Assembly: GCA_022559845.1 (NCBI GenBank)
Contig: CM040126.1
Span: 138,578,064 to 138,642,063, forward strand
From: Amorphophallus konjac
Taxonomy: Eukaryota; Streptophyta; Magnoliopsida; Alismatales; Araceae
Length of the DNA: 64,000 nt
Reading direction: 5' to 3'
Part shown: one piece after another, positions 10,765-21,891 of the stretch
How positions within the stretch are numbered: the first letter of the stretch is position 1
How the letters are laid out: every line of letters starts with the position of its first letter
Program-made: the position numbers and the translations under genes
Notes under the pieces: generated by a model
What the model saw: the letters and a program-made list of their open reading frames with translations, nothing else
The model's database searches: none
What the model was told of the DNA's origin: nothing

Positions 10765-13420
10765 GTGGATATAACTGAAATAAAAAGTTCAAGATAGCAA
10801 TATTCCCTTTCTTGGGCTAGGAACATTAATATCAAGCACTCATATCAATTCAACAATTTACCTCATGAACCAGTGGTCTTCCTCATGGGTTTAGCATAAT
10901 TTAATTTACCGCATGAGCCAGGGATCTTCCTCATGGGTTTAGTATAGTTCAATTTAGCTCATGGGCCAGTGGTCCTTCCTCATGGGATCAGTATAGTTCA
11001 ATTTACCTCATGAGCCAGTGGTCTTTCCTCATGGGTTTAGTATAATTCAATTTACCTCATGAGCCAGTGGTCTTTCCTCATGGGTTTAGTATATTTTTTT
11101 TGGACTTCCATCTTATTGGCAATGATTTATATACGGGCCCAAAGCCCCATCACCACTAGTCATTATCATAGTAGCCAAGTACAACTTTAGGGTGTGCTTA
11201 AGAGAACAATCTTAACTTCCAGAAGAATACAAGCTTATAAGGGTAATTATCATGCTGATAGATCGGTCAAAATGCATAAAAATTGTCAATTTGGGAGTTA
11301 TAAAACCATAATAACCCGAGGTTGACCAAACTGGGACATTTCATCAAATCTAGAATAGCTGCAATGCACACAAAAGCCGCAACCTGAACATGGTCACCTG
11401 TACAGTCGCGATCAGTTATAGGCATTCCAGGAGTCAGTGTGGTACCCGCTAAGAAGCCAAAAGCGTGTCCGGTCAAAGTGATGCGTTTAATGAATGCATC
11501 GCATATCTAAGACATGACTAAAGATCATCACGCAATCTCAAACTAGGTTCACCAGAATACGGTCTCTGGGACAACCACCTTCTGGAAACAGAGGCTAAAC
11601 ACGGTCTCTGGGAGGGCCGCATTTAGATCTGGATGGACAGAACTGAATAGAACCTCACTCAGGGGTTCCAAAGGCTGGTCAAACCATATCTTAAGCTAGT
11701 AAGAAGTGGTTCTAAGGGATTTTCAGTGTTTTTTTGGTACAACCAATTCGGCGCTTTTGTGGGAATCCAAGTCTCATGGAGACTTGCGGAGACCTTGATG
11801 AAGAAGTTCCAATCTGACGGAAGGAGTATCCAGTGGAGGGTTCTAACTTCACCAAGAATTAGGGTGTTGTAAAACATCTTAAAATAGTAATACAATAGAT
11901 TAATGCCATCGGGGTGACATGACCTTCAAATAAAGCAATCGTTAACTATGACATGCTAATCATAAAACAATCTGAATAACTAGAACAAAGTTGTCATAGA
12001 ATCGTCCTTTAAGTAATCAGTTAGTATTCAGATTTTAACATGATGAAATAATTTCAAGAAGAACATAACGTATGGAAACACATAGGATTCTTCCAGCAAT
12101 AGCTATGGCATGCCAATATAAAGATGATTAAATGATTGGAATAAGATTAACATGGATTAGCCTATTTAATCATCCAGTGTGTAGTTCATGTCCTAGCATC
12201 ATGAAGTAATTTTCCAGAAAATATATAGAACAAGAGGATGGGATGAGAATATAGGAGTGCATAAGATCAAGGTAGATGAAATCGAGACGTGAATAAGAAA
12301 TGTTGCAATCGAAGAAACTTATGCAGAGTCATGATGCTTGTTTCAGAATTTATTTTATGTTAAGGATTTATTTTAAAATTAAGTAGCACTAACTAGATTA
12401 AATGCGGTCTATTATCTGGCCGCATTCCTATGAATGCGGTCATCGTACAAACAGCGATATAAACATCCACTTAATTTAACGAAATTCTTTATTTTTAAAG
12501 ACGCATCATATGCAAGTGATGTGTTAATAAAGATGTGTCCCTATTGATTGACGCATTCAAAGTAATTACTCAGTAATTAAAATAATCATTTTATAATCAT
12601 GGTCTATCGAATGCGGTCACTGTGGCATCCACGATCTTAAATAGAGAAGTCGTTTCGACGACAGAAACCCTAAATGATAATATCTACTCTATAAATCTTA
12701 AAGTAGACTCAATATAGTTAATGAAAATCAAGGGAAATGATGTAATAATAAAGTAGACATGCAGATAAACATGTTTGAGTGATTAATTTAACTTGGGCCT
12801 AAGAGATAACCTACCCTTTGAGTTGAACTAGAAGGGGAAGAAGAAAATCGATGAACCCCGGTGATCCTTGCCTTCCTCCTCGAAATCCTCCCTCGAGCAC
12901 TCACGCAACCTACCTCCTATGCAAATAGGGTTTGCTAGGAGGTCGTGGAGACTTACTTATAGAGCTAGGGCATCCTATGGAGCCCTAAATCGATCAAGGA
13001 AAATCAAGAGCAAAAATTATGCCAAAATTCCATAGCTATCCCTATCTAGCGCCGCCTCCTCCATTTTCTCCCCCCCTAGGGTTAGGTTTTGTGTGGAAAA
13101 TGACCTCCCTAAGTGGGCTAGGGTTTAGGCTCGAGATTAGGCCCAATGGGTTCTAGATTTAGGCCTATTTAGCTTAGTTATGTTGGGGATTTTGATTAAC
13201 TCCGATTTTAGCTATTTTAGCCCAATTAAACTAATTTCTTAGCCCATGCTGTAATTTTATTCAGCCCATTTCATGATTATAATTACTAAAAAATTTTATA
13301 AATATGTATAACTCATAACAATTATATTAAAAATATTTTTATTTTAATTAAGACTTTATATTCATTTATTTATTATATTGTTTTAATCTAGGTTGCAGCA
13401 CATGCAGGACTATAGAGGTG
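10765..13420 (-). repeat. G2: chromovirus-type LTR, minus strand, left end cut by S1
   Basis: On the minus strand it matches landmarks of the G1 LTR in order: lineage-typical GGGCCTAA/GGGCTAA segments, a promoter TATA near 12955 (TCTATAAGTAAG), the phrase GGGTAGGTTATCTC (about 12810), hairpins with GCGGTC arms (12401-12425 and elsewhere) and the ~60-bp block at 11736-11794. The left end stops at S1. The right end (LTR start) is placed only roughly near 13420, where TGTAGGGGCC is readable on the minus strand. No coding capacity is seen. Confidence 0.6.
10850..11093. repeat. ~62-bp tandem repeat, about 4-5 copies, in G2
   Basis: Successive units contain TTTACCTCATGAGCC, a GGTCTTTCC-type step and CTCATGGGTTTAGTAT. 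The last two units are almost identical and the first ones diverged. CTCATGAG inside the unit is a perfect palindrome. Confidence 0.85.
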
Positions 13421-14122
13421 GCCCCTACAGGCTCAAGAGGTGGCTCCCCTCATATAACACTTTGCACCAGTCCTACCTCAAGAGGTGGCTCCCATAACGT
13501 AGCACCTTGCCCCGCATGCCACTTAGCTCCAACACTTCCAAATGACAGTTTATGCCTAAAGTACAAATCTAGCAAACCTTTCTATTTCAAGGACATGTAA
13601 TATGAAGTACAAGTGAAGTTTTCAAGAGAAATTCAAGGATGATTTAAAGGATCATGTTCAACGACATTAAGATAATAAAGAGAATGAGTTACTAGTCAAG
13701 ATATGATCATCTTTCGCAAAAAATCTTGAAAAATAGGTTTATATCAAGTTTTTTATAGTCAGGTACTTAGTAGAAAAATCAAAGAGATCACGGCCAGGTA
13801 AGAGGTGAGACAGTGAGAGGTTCTCCTCGCATGCACAATGTCCTAATTAAATAACCACTTTCCCACTTAAGGAATTTGCTTGTGGACCTCTAGCCTTAGA
13901 CACCGATCTTTCTTGGTCAGTTTGGTAGCTACAACGCTTGTCAGAAACACATAATCACGTAAATCAAATAGAAACTATTCTTACATATTATAACATGTTC
14001 ATATATGATGGAAATTTAGAAAAAGATGTAAGCTTTTGGATAGAACTTAGATCAAAAGACAGGGTCAATCATGTACAGAGGTTTACGAAAATTAGAGCGG
14101 AGTCATTTAAACAATTAGAGAT
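13421..14122. other. Unassigned stretch between G2 and the next LTR piece
   Basis: A ~50-bp near-duplicate (AAGAGGTGGCTCCC... at about 13434 and 13481) opens the stretch. A short open frame at 13938-14237 starting MSETHNHVNQ matches nothing I recognise. If G2 is a 3' LTR, the interior of its element should start here on the minus strand, but I see no chromodomain or integrase sequence. Confidence 0.4.
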
Positions 14123-15012
14123 TGTAACGACCCAAGATATGGATATCGGGTCGAACCTGATACCATTCGGATCCTACGCCATCACCCACGAGCTGGGAAG
14201 CTCGGAAGGGTTCAATAGGTGTCACGGGAGTGTATAGAAATATAAAATAAATACAGTAATTATAATGTGGAAATTAAAATTTACATTTATAAACAGATTT
14301 ATACAATTTTATATAATTTACAACACAGATATACAAGTCCCCAGAGGTACAGCTCAACAAAAGAAAAAGTACAAAGCCTTGGGGCATACCCCGACTGGCA
14401 GAAGTTGGCAACGCTAGGACTCACGGGTGCTGCTCAAGGCCTCCAGACGATGAGGAGGCACGTCAAACCAGAAAAGAAAAGGGGTGAGCCTCATCTCATT
14501 GGCTCAATAGGTGTCCCGCGGATCCCCACCACAACGAAACGCAACAACAGAGTAGCAAGTAATAAAACGTAAAGAACAGTAAAGTAGGAAAGGTAGTAAG
14601 GTAGAACAAGATGCCCTGTAAACACACAATAATCATGCCAAACTAGTAACTGTCGGAAGCCTGCAAGACGATGGGACACCTCGAGTATCCAACATAAATC
14701 AAGCCAAAGCTAATCCTTGCAACATGGGACACAGAAGGCCGGACCACAATAACCTATCTCAAGGGACCTCTCCTAAAGTACACAAGGACTGAGCTACCAA
14801 GAAAAACCCTCAATCAGAGACGAGGGAATAGGGCCACACTGTCGGGATAGGACTCTCACGGACAGCAAAGAAACCTCATCTCGATCACGAGTAACTAGGA
14901 CAACGAGCCACCAAAACACTGAACCACTCCAGGCAGGAAACCAGCACCAAAACCTCTCAAGTGACAAGAGTACTACCCACTAGCGACAAGGCCAGAAGCG
15001 TCCTCCGATGAC
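14123..15012 (+). repeat. Possible gypsy LTR fragment starting TGTAACGACCC
   Basis: TGTAACGACCCAAGATATGG is a typical start for a gypsy LTR, with the hairpin GACCC...GGGTC at once downstream. The following sequence has the AAGGGGTGAGCCTC and AATAGGTGTCCCG segments often seen in such LTRs. No PPT precedes it, no matching second LTR is in the window, and the end at S2 is a guess. Confidence 0.35.
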
Positions 15013-15345
15013 TTATATGTTGGTTTTGGAGTGGATGATCTAGAAGGGGGGTTGAATAGATCTACCCACTTTTTTGAATTAGAAATTTTAAGGAACTTGA
15101 GCTAATCAATTAGGACAATGACTATAGGAATATAGATTATTGCTTAATCGGTCCTAACCATGCATCTAGCGCCTAGGAGCACAAGAAGAAAACACACACA
15201 GCAAACCACATAGTGAGAAACAGTTGTTAAGGTGGTTCGGTCCTCAACCAATAGGCATACGTCCACTCCCTACTCAACTGAGTGAGGCTTCCACTAGTGC
15301 TCTGCACTAACCTTGGGGATCACACCCCAAAAAATTGTTGATACA

Positions 15346-15460
15346 CAGCTTACAGAGAGGTCCTCCCTCTCTCAATCCCGCTGAAAAATAGCTTATAGAG
15401 AGGTCTTCCCTCTCTCAATCCCACTGACAAACAGCTTGAGGGCGGCCTTCCCAACACTCA
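15346..15460 (-). repeat. S2 R/U5 stem-loop repeats
   Basis: Two close copies and one diverged copy of a ~55-bp unit with the arms GAGAGG and CCTCTC, placed before the conserved CCGAACCACCT box, as in S1 and S4. Confidence 0.7.
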
Positions 15461-16174
15461 GATCCTAGCTAATCCCCTAGCTAGATCTGACCCCTACTGA
15501 CTCAGTAGGTTCACAATACATGCGATTAGAAGAGAAATGATGAAACAAAGAAATCAAAACATCAAAACAAACCCCAATCAGAAGAAAATGTTCCAAACTC
15601 AGAGTATCTTAGTCCAAGTGAAGATCTGTCCACTATGGCTTCAGATTCGAGCAATGTAGTTTCTCCTAGTGCTTCTTGGCTGGATCTACTGGTTTAATCT
15701 CTCTTGATCTTTGAGCATGGCGCAGCAAGACGCAGATGGAAGAAGTTCTTCAAGGTTACCAGTTGCTCTATTGCAAGAAGGGGACACCAGCTGCTTCAGA
15801 TCGATGGAACTCTTCAAGATTTGGCTTCAGATCAATCTATTATCATGGAAGATGCTCTGGGGACTCTTAGAATGCTCTCTCCAGTCACTCTCGATGGAAA
15901 ACTTCTTCAGCAAGCAGGCTCGTTCTTCTCTTCGAGTTCTCTCCTCCTTCTTCTTATTTCTATTTCAGAGAAATTCTGGTTTTGTATATTTTTTGGTAGA
16001 GAATATTCTGTGCACCCCATTGTGGCAGAATTGGTTGCAGAGGGAGGAATATTTCTTGTAAAAAGTGCCTTCTGGAAAGTACTATCCTCGTACAAGAGGT
16101 TCCCCAATCATTAGTTCTTGGACCATGTGCTACAGGTGGGTCCCGATTAAGTTATGAAAGTCTCGCGACTAAGA

Positions 16175-16525
16175 GTGTGTCAACACAATGCACTATGTGT
16201 GTCAACGCATTGTGTGGCGCTTGTTAAGGTAGCTGTTGGCTTGAGCTTGGTGTCGACACAGTTAGCGGACATGTGTAGATGCACTCAGATCCTCTCGTGG
16301 AGTCGCCTTCATATATTGACTGTTGTGTCGACACACAGTGGAATTTGTGTCGACAACGCTCTTCAGCAACTGCCTCCTGTAATGGCTTCTGTTAACTAGG
16401 TTGTGTCGACGTGTTGTTTCAACATGTGTCGACACACTTTACTCTTCGTATGTTTTAGGCTTCTGACAATCTACTGTTCTTCAAGGTAGGTCGACACAGC
16501 CTTGGATATGTGTCGACACACTTAA
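16175..16525 (-). repeat. S2 U3 array of TGTGTCGACACA palindromes
   Basis: About ten copies of TGTCGACACA or close variants, for example near 16251, 16324, 16347, 16402, 16425, 16487 and 16510. Several are perfect 12-bp palindromes. They lie between the LTR start and the transcribed part. Confidence 0.82.
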
Positions 16526-16725
16526 TTTCTATTCTTTAGGACTGAACTTCATGCCTTGTGATTTCACTCTGTACCTGGTGAGCCCAATCAAAGATATAAA
16601 ATAAGGTATTTTGGGACACCAAATTGCTTTTTACAGATCACACATCATGTACTTATTTTACATTACATTTCAGAATCTTGCTCCAATAATTTATAGTTAG
16701 GCATCATCAAAACTGGAACACAACA

Positions 16726-16738
16726 ATCTCCCCCTTTT
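16726..16738 (-). promoter_or_regulatory. S2 polypurine tract
   Basis: On the minus strand AAAAAGGGGGAGAT directly abuts the LTR start TGTTGTG. A further PPT-like AAAGGGGGAGAG lies upstream at about 17005-17016, as in Sireviruses with multiple PPTs. Confidence 0.85.
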
Positions 16739-16818
16739 TGATGAGGGCAACTATGAGTTATTGGCTTTTCAAGAAACCACTCATTTAAGTTCATCAAGCA
16801 TAAGTACAGACAAGCATT

Positions 16819-17343
16819 TCACGCACAAATCATTAGCACATTCATAAAAGATTTCCATTCATCAGAAACACAGCTGTCTGTACACGTTACATGCTGAGAT
16901 GGTGTGTCATGCCATTGACCATGCAAGCCCAAAAATTCTAACCATGCTATACTCATGCAGACCCAAAATATGTATGACTTATGGCAGACATAACTTATGA
17001 TCCACTCTCCCCCTTTGACATCATCAAAATGGAGTGGTGGGAGAAAAAGTTTAAGTCCTGGAGCCCAAGGGGTGTTTGGTGAGTGTAGATGCAGTTGAGT
17101 GAAGTGGCTTTCCATTTGTATTTCTAGCCTCATCATCTGCTCATTGAAATCATTGGCCATTCCTTGAATTGAGGAGTTAATATTTCTTAATTTATCTGAG
17201 AGAAAATGATATAGAGCTGGAGCAGAAACATAGAAATGCAGTGGAGATGAAGTTTGAGCAGCTGGTGTTGAAGGGACTGAATAGTAGAGGAATTGGGGGT
17301 GCAGAAAAAAAACACGAGGCATCTGACACAGCAGACATACCAG
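16819..17343 (-). pseudogene. S2 env-like ORF, C-terminal remnant
   Basis: The minus-strand frame enters from T1 at 17343 and stops at 16819. The middle (about 17090-17250) reads as a helical segment rich in Met, Gln and Glu, comparable to the coiled-coil C-terminus of the S1 env-like ORF. The last ~60 codons run over a PPT-like tract and are probably not true coding sequence. The N-terminus is missing because T1 inserted here. Confidence 0.5.
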
Positions 17344-18857
17344 TGTTGACACCTATTTTTAGCCAACAAGTCGAGTTATTTCTCATATTCATCTTTCATG
17401 ACGCCCCGAATTATCCACTATTTTGGAGTCATTCTTAGACGTATTTTGAGCCCATTTCTTGATCATTTTTCAAGTCCTATTGAGCTTTGGAGGCTATTAT
17501 CCTTGATTTTCCCACTTTCGGGTCTGTTTCGTGTAGTTCGGATGGCCAAACGGACATCCGGCACAAAACCCAGTAGGCCCGTAGTCGTGGTCACCTAGAA
17601 GACCACGACCATGAGGTAGCGGTCTTCAAGGAGACCGCGTCCTGCCACTTTTATTATTATTTTTTTTTAAGGTTGGCAAGTAGCGGTCTTGTGAAGACCG
17701 CCACCTTCAGGTGGTGGTCTCCTGAAGATCACCTTCTCATAATTTTATCTAGAAGTGTCCCAGGTGCATCGACTCCTTCCTTGGGCCTTTAAGTTGCGGC
17801 CTTCACATGGCCGTCTTCATCAAGTTGCAGTCTCGCGACTGGCCACCTTCTCAGTAGAGAATCCAGATGACCCTAGGCTCCGTTTTATTCCCCCGAGGAC
17901 TCTTCGGAGTCCTGTTTGGCACTATTTTCGATGAAGATTGGCTGCCACCTCAATTTCCATCCATCCAGGGCTCTTATTCCCACTATTATCGTGAGATTTA
18001 TTCACCTATAGCCCTATTTTTGGGTTATTATCCTCCAATTTCAACCCTAGGATTTCTGGGTTCTATAAATAGCCTTCATGTGCAACTGCGCGAAAGGGGG
18101 CATTTTTTTGGTTCGGGGTGAAGCCATGTCACATCACCGAGTCTCTTTTTCGCCCTAGGCCGTCCAGGGGAGTATTAACTTCATTTCTATTCGCTCAAGG
18201 GATCTTTCCTCTCGTTCTTTCCCTTAGTTCTTCGTCCCATCTTTCTACGTTTCATCACAGTTTCTACACTTTTCTGTTGCATGCCTGCACTTTTGCATGT
18301 TTTGCATCACCTTTTCCTGCAGTTCTACTGCATGTTAATTCATTCTCTTCATTCATATACATACACAACACACACACCTATTATTTCCTCCCTCTTACAA
18401 GGGTTAAAAACCCTCCCCCTGTGCGTTCTCCCTCAATTTCTTATGCTACTTGATGCATACGGGATTGATGCTACACTTCATATTCTAATGGGTTTTTCTC
18501 CTTTGTTTGTCTTTGTTTCATAGGATAGCAGGAGTACCACGTGAGGCCCCCGCTCTCTAGCCGGCTGGAAGGCGAGGAGTTGCAATCCACATCATTTCCC
18601 ACACCCCGTTTCACCACGAGCGATCATGTCTTAGTAGTCTTCCTCGGTCGTGTTCTTCCTCGGTCGTGTTCTTCCTTATCTTTCCAAGATACGCGGCGTC
18701 GTTGCATCCTTTTCCTATACCTTTTGGCGTTGTCAACCCTTGGTGGCGATCACGGTACACATCTCTTTCTTCATCGCCCCTTTTCATTTGTTCATATTAC
18801 ATGCTTACATGTTTATTGTCCTTGTTCGGGGCGGGGGATTAATATATCTACAACTCA
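17344..18857 (+). repeat. T1 5' LTR (about 1514 bp)
   Basis: Starts TGTTGACACCTATTTTTAGCC. Its first ~120 bp align with the T3 LTR start read on the minus strand (TGTTGACACCCATTTTTTGCC). The TATA box is at 18063-18070 (CTATAAATAG). The end is set at CAACTCA just before the PBS-like TTGGCGATCACGG; the T3 LTR ends after the same block CCTTGGTGGCGATCAC. Hairpins with GCGGTC arms occur at 17619-17639, 17681-17703 and 17711-17733. The LTR end is an inference. Confidence 0.72.
18063..18070 (+). promoter_or_regulatory. TATA box of the T1 LTR
   Basis: TATAAATA in TTCTATAAATAGCC, about 720 bp after the LTR start, the same form as in the G1 and T3 LTRs. Confidence 0.7.
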
Positions 18858-18885
18858 TTTTTTGGCGATCACGGTGGGACGCCTA
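18858..18885 (+). promoter_or_regulatory. T1 primer-binding site (candidate)
   Basis: TTTGGCGATCACGGTGGGA follows the LTR end. Its layout resembles the TGGCG...TGGGGA sites used by Tat/Ogre elements, which pair with a tRNA 3' end. I cannot name the tRNA with certainty. Confidence 0.5.
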
Positions 18886-20062
18886 GTGCCCATCACATTG
18901 TTCTTGCCCTCCTGTGATTGTTGTGTGTGTGTGTTCTTAGTTTGGATAGCATTCCTGGCATTTTCCACTTCATTCTATCAGTTTTCAGGTTCTAGGATCA
19001 GAAGGCGGTCTCCAGGAGACCGCTACCTTTAGAAGGCAGTCTCTAGGAGACCTCCTTCTGTTTCTGGTAGGCCCAGGGGCAGACCCGCAGGTACGTCATT
19101 TGTTGATGGTTTAACCTGGCTTTCGGGGTCTGATTGTGCCGTTTTATGGTCCTATCCTACTTTCATTTATATTCTCTTCATGTTCTCATATCACTTGCAT
19201 TCATTGTGTCATGTTTGCATAATTTAATATTATCTTGATTTTTGAGTTTTATGTAAGAAATCTGCATGCAGACCTAGGGGCAAACACTCAGGTGCGTTGT
19301 TCGTTGATGGTTTGACTTAGCTTCCAGGGTCTAATTGTGCCTTTTTATGGTCCTACACTATTGTCCTTTATATTATCTTGGCTTTCCCACGTTGTTTGCA
19401 TCCATTGTGTCATGTTTGCATAATTTAATATTGTCTTGATTTCTCAGTTTTATGCTAGAAATCTGCATGCACTCTGGTGCGCATAGGGCCATGCTTTGCA
19501 TTATTGTAGATGCATTCCTACCCTGTTAAGTGACACTCTCACCTCCATATTCCTTGGAGTTGACTAGGTGATCTTATCCAGGGCCTCCGTAAGTCTGCGT
19601 GAGCCGTGAATTCCCACACGGACGTCGAGCCGGTTGTACCTTTCACCCCAAAGATTTGCATTTGCATCCGTGTGAGGGAGTTAACCTTAGTCAACCCAAA
19701 GTTTGGACCTCTTCCCTTTAGGATGCCTATATCTTGAGGGAATTATGCTTAATTAAAATATTAAAAGGGCTACCAAAACTTTGGAAAATAAAATTTTTCC
19801 TATCATCCTAACTTGTTTGCCTTTGGTGAGATCCCTCGCATGTTGCGTGTTCGTTGTCCATATTGGGTCCTCATGGTTGTGTTTGCTTTGCATTCTTAGG
19901 TTAGTTGTCACCTCTCGTGTGTTATTTTGGTCATCATTGAGTCCATTATGTCTGGTCTCATCTTCATTTCATCGTGTCACCTTTGTAACATTGCACCTGC
20001 ATAAGTCAGTCTATCTAGGGCCAGGTAGTGGTCATCACCTAACCGCCACCTTCTAGCACGGT
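18886..20062 (+). other. T1 leader, with a 200-bp tandem duplication and hairpins
   Basis: Non-coding leader between PBS and gag. It holds a diverged tandem duplication (19071-19270 and 19271-19471; each ends ATCTGCATGCA), inverted repeats GGCGGTCTCCAGGAGACCGC (about 18999-19021) and a weaker copy at 19036-19054, and the ~80-bp block (19562-19640) that also occurs in chromovirus LTRs G1 and G2. T2 is inserted at its end. Confidence 0.65.
20058..20062 (+). other. T2 target-site duplication, left copy (ACGGT)
   Basis: ACGGT here and at 26773-26777 flank the two T2 LTRs exactly. This proves a true insertion of the whole 6.7-kb unit. Confidence 0.92.
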
Positions 20063-20833
20063 TGGAGAGGGGGATTTCTGTAGCCCACCCAAAGAGCAGC
20101 CCAACTAGACCTAACAGGGTCCAACGAGGCAGGCCCACCCGGGTGACAGCCCACAGGGCCCACTCAGGGAAGAAAAGCCCAATAAGAAAACACTCGAGGA
20201 ACCAACTCTCCCGGCGGCCTCTAGGCTCGGAGGGCCCGAGTGATGGTCAGGTCATAAGGAAGGTCCGGCCCAAGCCGTTTCCCCCCTCGCCCGGGAGAGA
20301 CAGGCATTAGCCGACCTATCCGACCCCTCTTCCACCGAGCCATGCTCATCACCCGGACAGGGCGGGTGTTTCAGGAGCTCGGCCAGACCAAACATCATCC
20401 GTTCAAGAGTCCCCAACGGATAGGGGAGCCAGGAAACCGCCGGACTTCAAGGCGATAACGTCCCCACGATAAGGCCATGAAAGCCCACGTCAAGGATGTA
20501 ACTCCCGCCGGAGACCCCTCAGCTTGCTGGACTCCTGAAGGCGGCACACTATTTAAACCAGGGCTACCCTCTGACGGAAGAAGAGGGCCATCCAGGTACT
20601 CATAGACCCAAACTCCTGAGCAATCCGCTTCACCCTCTGGTGGAGAGGAATCTCGCGCGGTAGCTTTTCTCCTCCCCATTATTGCTTCCACCATAGCTCT
20701 ACTGACTTAGCCATCGGAGGGTTTTACCCCAGGGAAGCCCCCTGGACCCTCTGATACGTTTCCCTATCTTGCAGTTCATCTTCAGGTGATCCACAGCCCG
20801 CTCAGGATACAAGCGCGAGATTTCACCTCTTCA
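20063..20833 (+). repeat. T2 5' LTR (771 bp)
   Basis: Nearly identical to 26001-26772, with mostly C/T and G/A differences (for example TCTGTAGCCC against TCTATAGCCC). A TATA-like TATTTAAA lies at 20550-20557. It ends CACCTCTTCA, which is also readable as the first integrase codons. Confidence 0.92.
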
Positions 20834-21891
20834 TCCAAGAGATTCATGAAGACTTGTGCGGAGCGCACTCAGGGGCAAGGTCGCTGGCCAGAATCCTGTT
20901 ACGACAGGGGTACTGGTGGCCCACCCTGCAGCGTGACTGCTCGGCCTATGTTCAACAATGCGACCGATGCTAGCGGTTCGACCACTTGGTCCATCAGCCA
21001 GCTACGGAACTTGTCACCCTAGCCGAGCCTTACCCTTTCGCTCGGTGGGGAATCGATATCCTTGGGCCATTCCCAACCGCCCAGTCCCAGAAGAAGTTCA
21101 TCATCGTCGCCATCGACTACTTCACCAAGTGGATCGAGGCCGAGGCTACGGCGAGGATCACCGAGACAGTCGTTTGGGGCTTTGTTTGGAAATCGATCAT
21201 TTGTCGCTTTGGCATCCCCTGAGTGATAGTAAGCGATAACGGTCGGCAGTTCGACTCTCGATACTTTCGAGATAGATGTGCCGACCTAAATATCCGCAAC
21301 CACTTCACTTCGGTCGCCCACCCTCAGGCCAATGGGCTGGTTGAAAATGCCAACAAGACCATCTTGAAAGGCATAAAAACCAGACTCGGCAAGGCTAAGG
21401 GTAGCTGGCTTGAGGAATTGCCTAGCGTATTATGGTCGCACCGAACAACCCCCAGGACGGCAACCGGTGAAAGCCCTTTTCAGTTGGTATATGGCACCGA
21501 AGCCGTCGTTCCATTGGAGATCGCCAATCCGTCTCTCCGAGTGATCAGCTTCTCACTCGAGGCAAACGGGCAAAAATTGCTCGAGAACCTCGACCTAGCA
21601 GACGAACTCCGAGAGATCACGAACGTCCGGGCAACGGAGTACCAGCACCGCCTCACTCAATACTACAACGCCAAGGTCCGGGACAGACGTTTCCAACCGG
21701 GGGACTTAGTCCTCAGGAAAGCCGAAGCCTCTCGACCACTAGAGGCGGCGGGCAAGCTATCCCCCAACTGGGAAGGCCCCTACCGAGTGGTTGAGACACT
21801 CGGAAAAGGTGCGTACAGGTTAGCGACAATGGAAGGGGAACCTATTCCTCGGACATGGAACGCAGCCACACTACGCAAATTCTCTTTTTAA
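20827..21891 (+). pseudogene. pol: T2 integrase (C-terminal part of pol), two nonsense codons
   Basis: One frame from the LTR border to the stop at 21889-21891. It shows the zinc finger (HEDLCGAH ... CDRC, about 20845-20970), the catalytic D,D,E core (GIDILG near 21050; VSDNGRQF near 21225; LVENANKT near 21340) and the C-terminal DNA-binding part (NWEGPYRV near 21770). Integrase joins the cDNA to the target. Two stops break it: TAG at 20971-20973 in place of a likely Gln, and TGA at 21220-21222 in place of a likely Arg; both are C-to-T. Everything upstream in pol is missing. Confidence 0.93.

Larger units (their letters stand above)
15018..16725 (-). repeat. S2 3' LTR (1708 bp), minus strand
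   Basis: On the minus strand it starts TGTTGTGTTCCAG after the PPT and ends CCAAAACCAACA. It holds a TGTGTCGACACA array (16175-16525), stem-loop repeats (15346-15460), the CCGAACCACCT box (15230-15240) and the C-rich TTCAACCCCCCTTC near its end. The order is the same as in S1 and S4. The plus-strand ORFs at 15704-16114 carry no known domain. Confidence 0.85.
15018..17343 (-). mobile_element. S2: Sirevirus-like copia fragment, minus strand (3' LTR and env-like ORF end)
   Basis: Read on the minus strand: the end of an env-like ORF, extra PPT-like tracts, the PPT and an LTR (starts TGTTGTGTTCC, ends AACCAACA). The rest of the element on the right was separated by the insertion of T1 at 17344. 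The left flank would carry the target duplication TTATA (15013-15017), but the partner is not in view. Confidence 0.82.

Noticed and set aside
17399..17420. T1 LTR starting at TGACGCCCCGAATTATCC, like the G1 LTR start
   Set aside because: Homology with the T3 LTR extends 55 bp further left to TGTTGACACC, where T3 has its PPT.
20079..20090. T2 LTR start at TGTAGCCC
   Set aside because: The homology between the two copies begins further left at TGGAGAGG, and the ACGGT duplication fits only that start.
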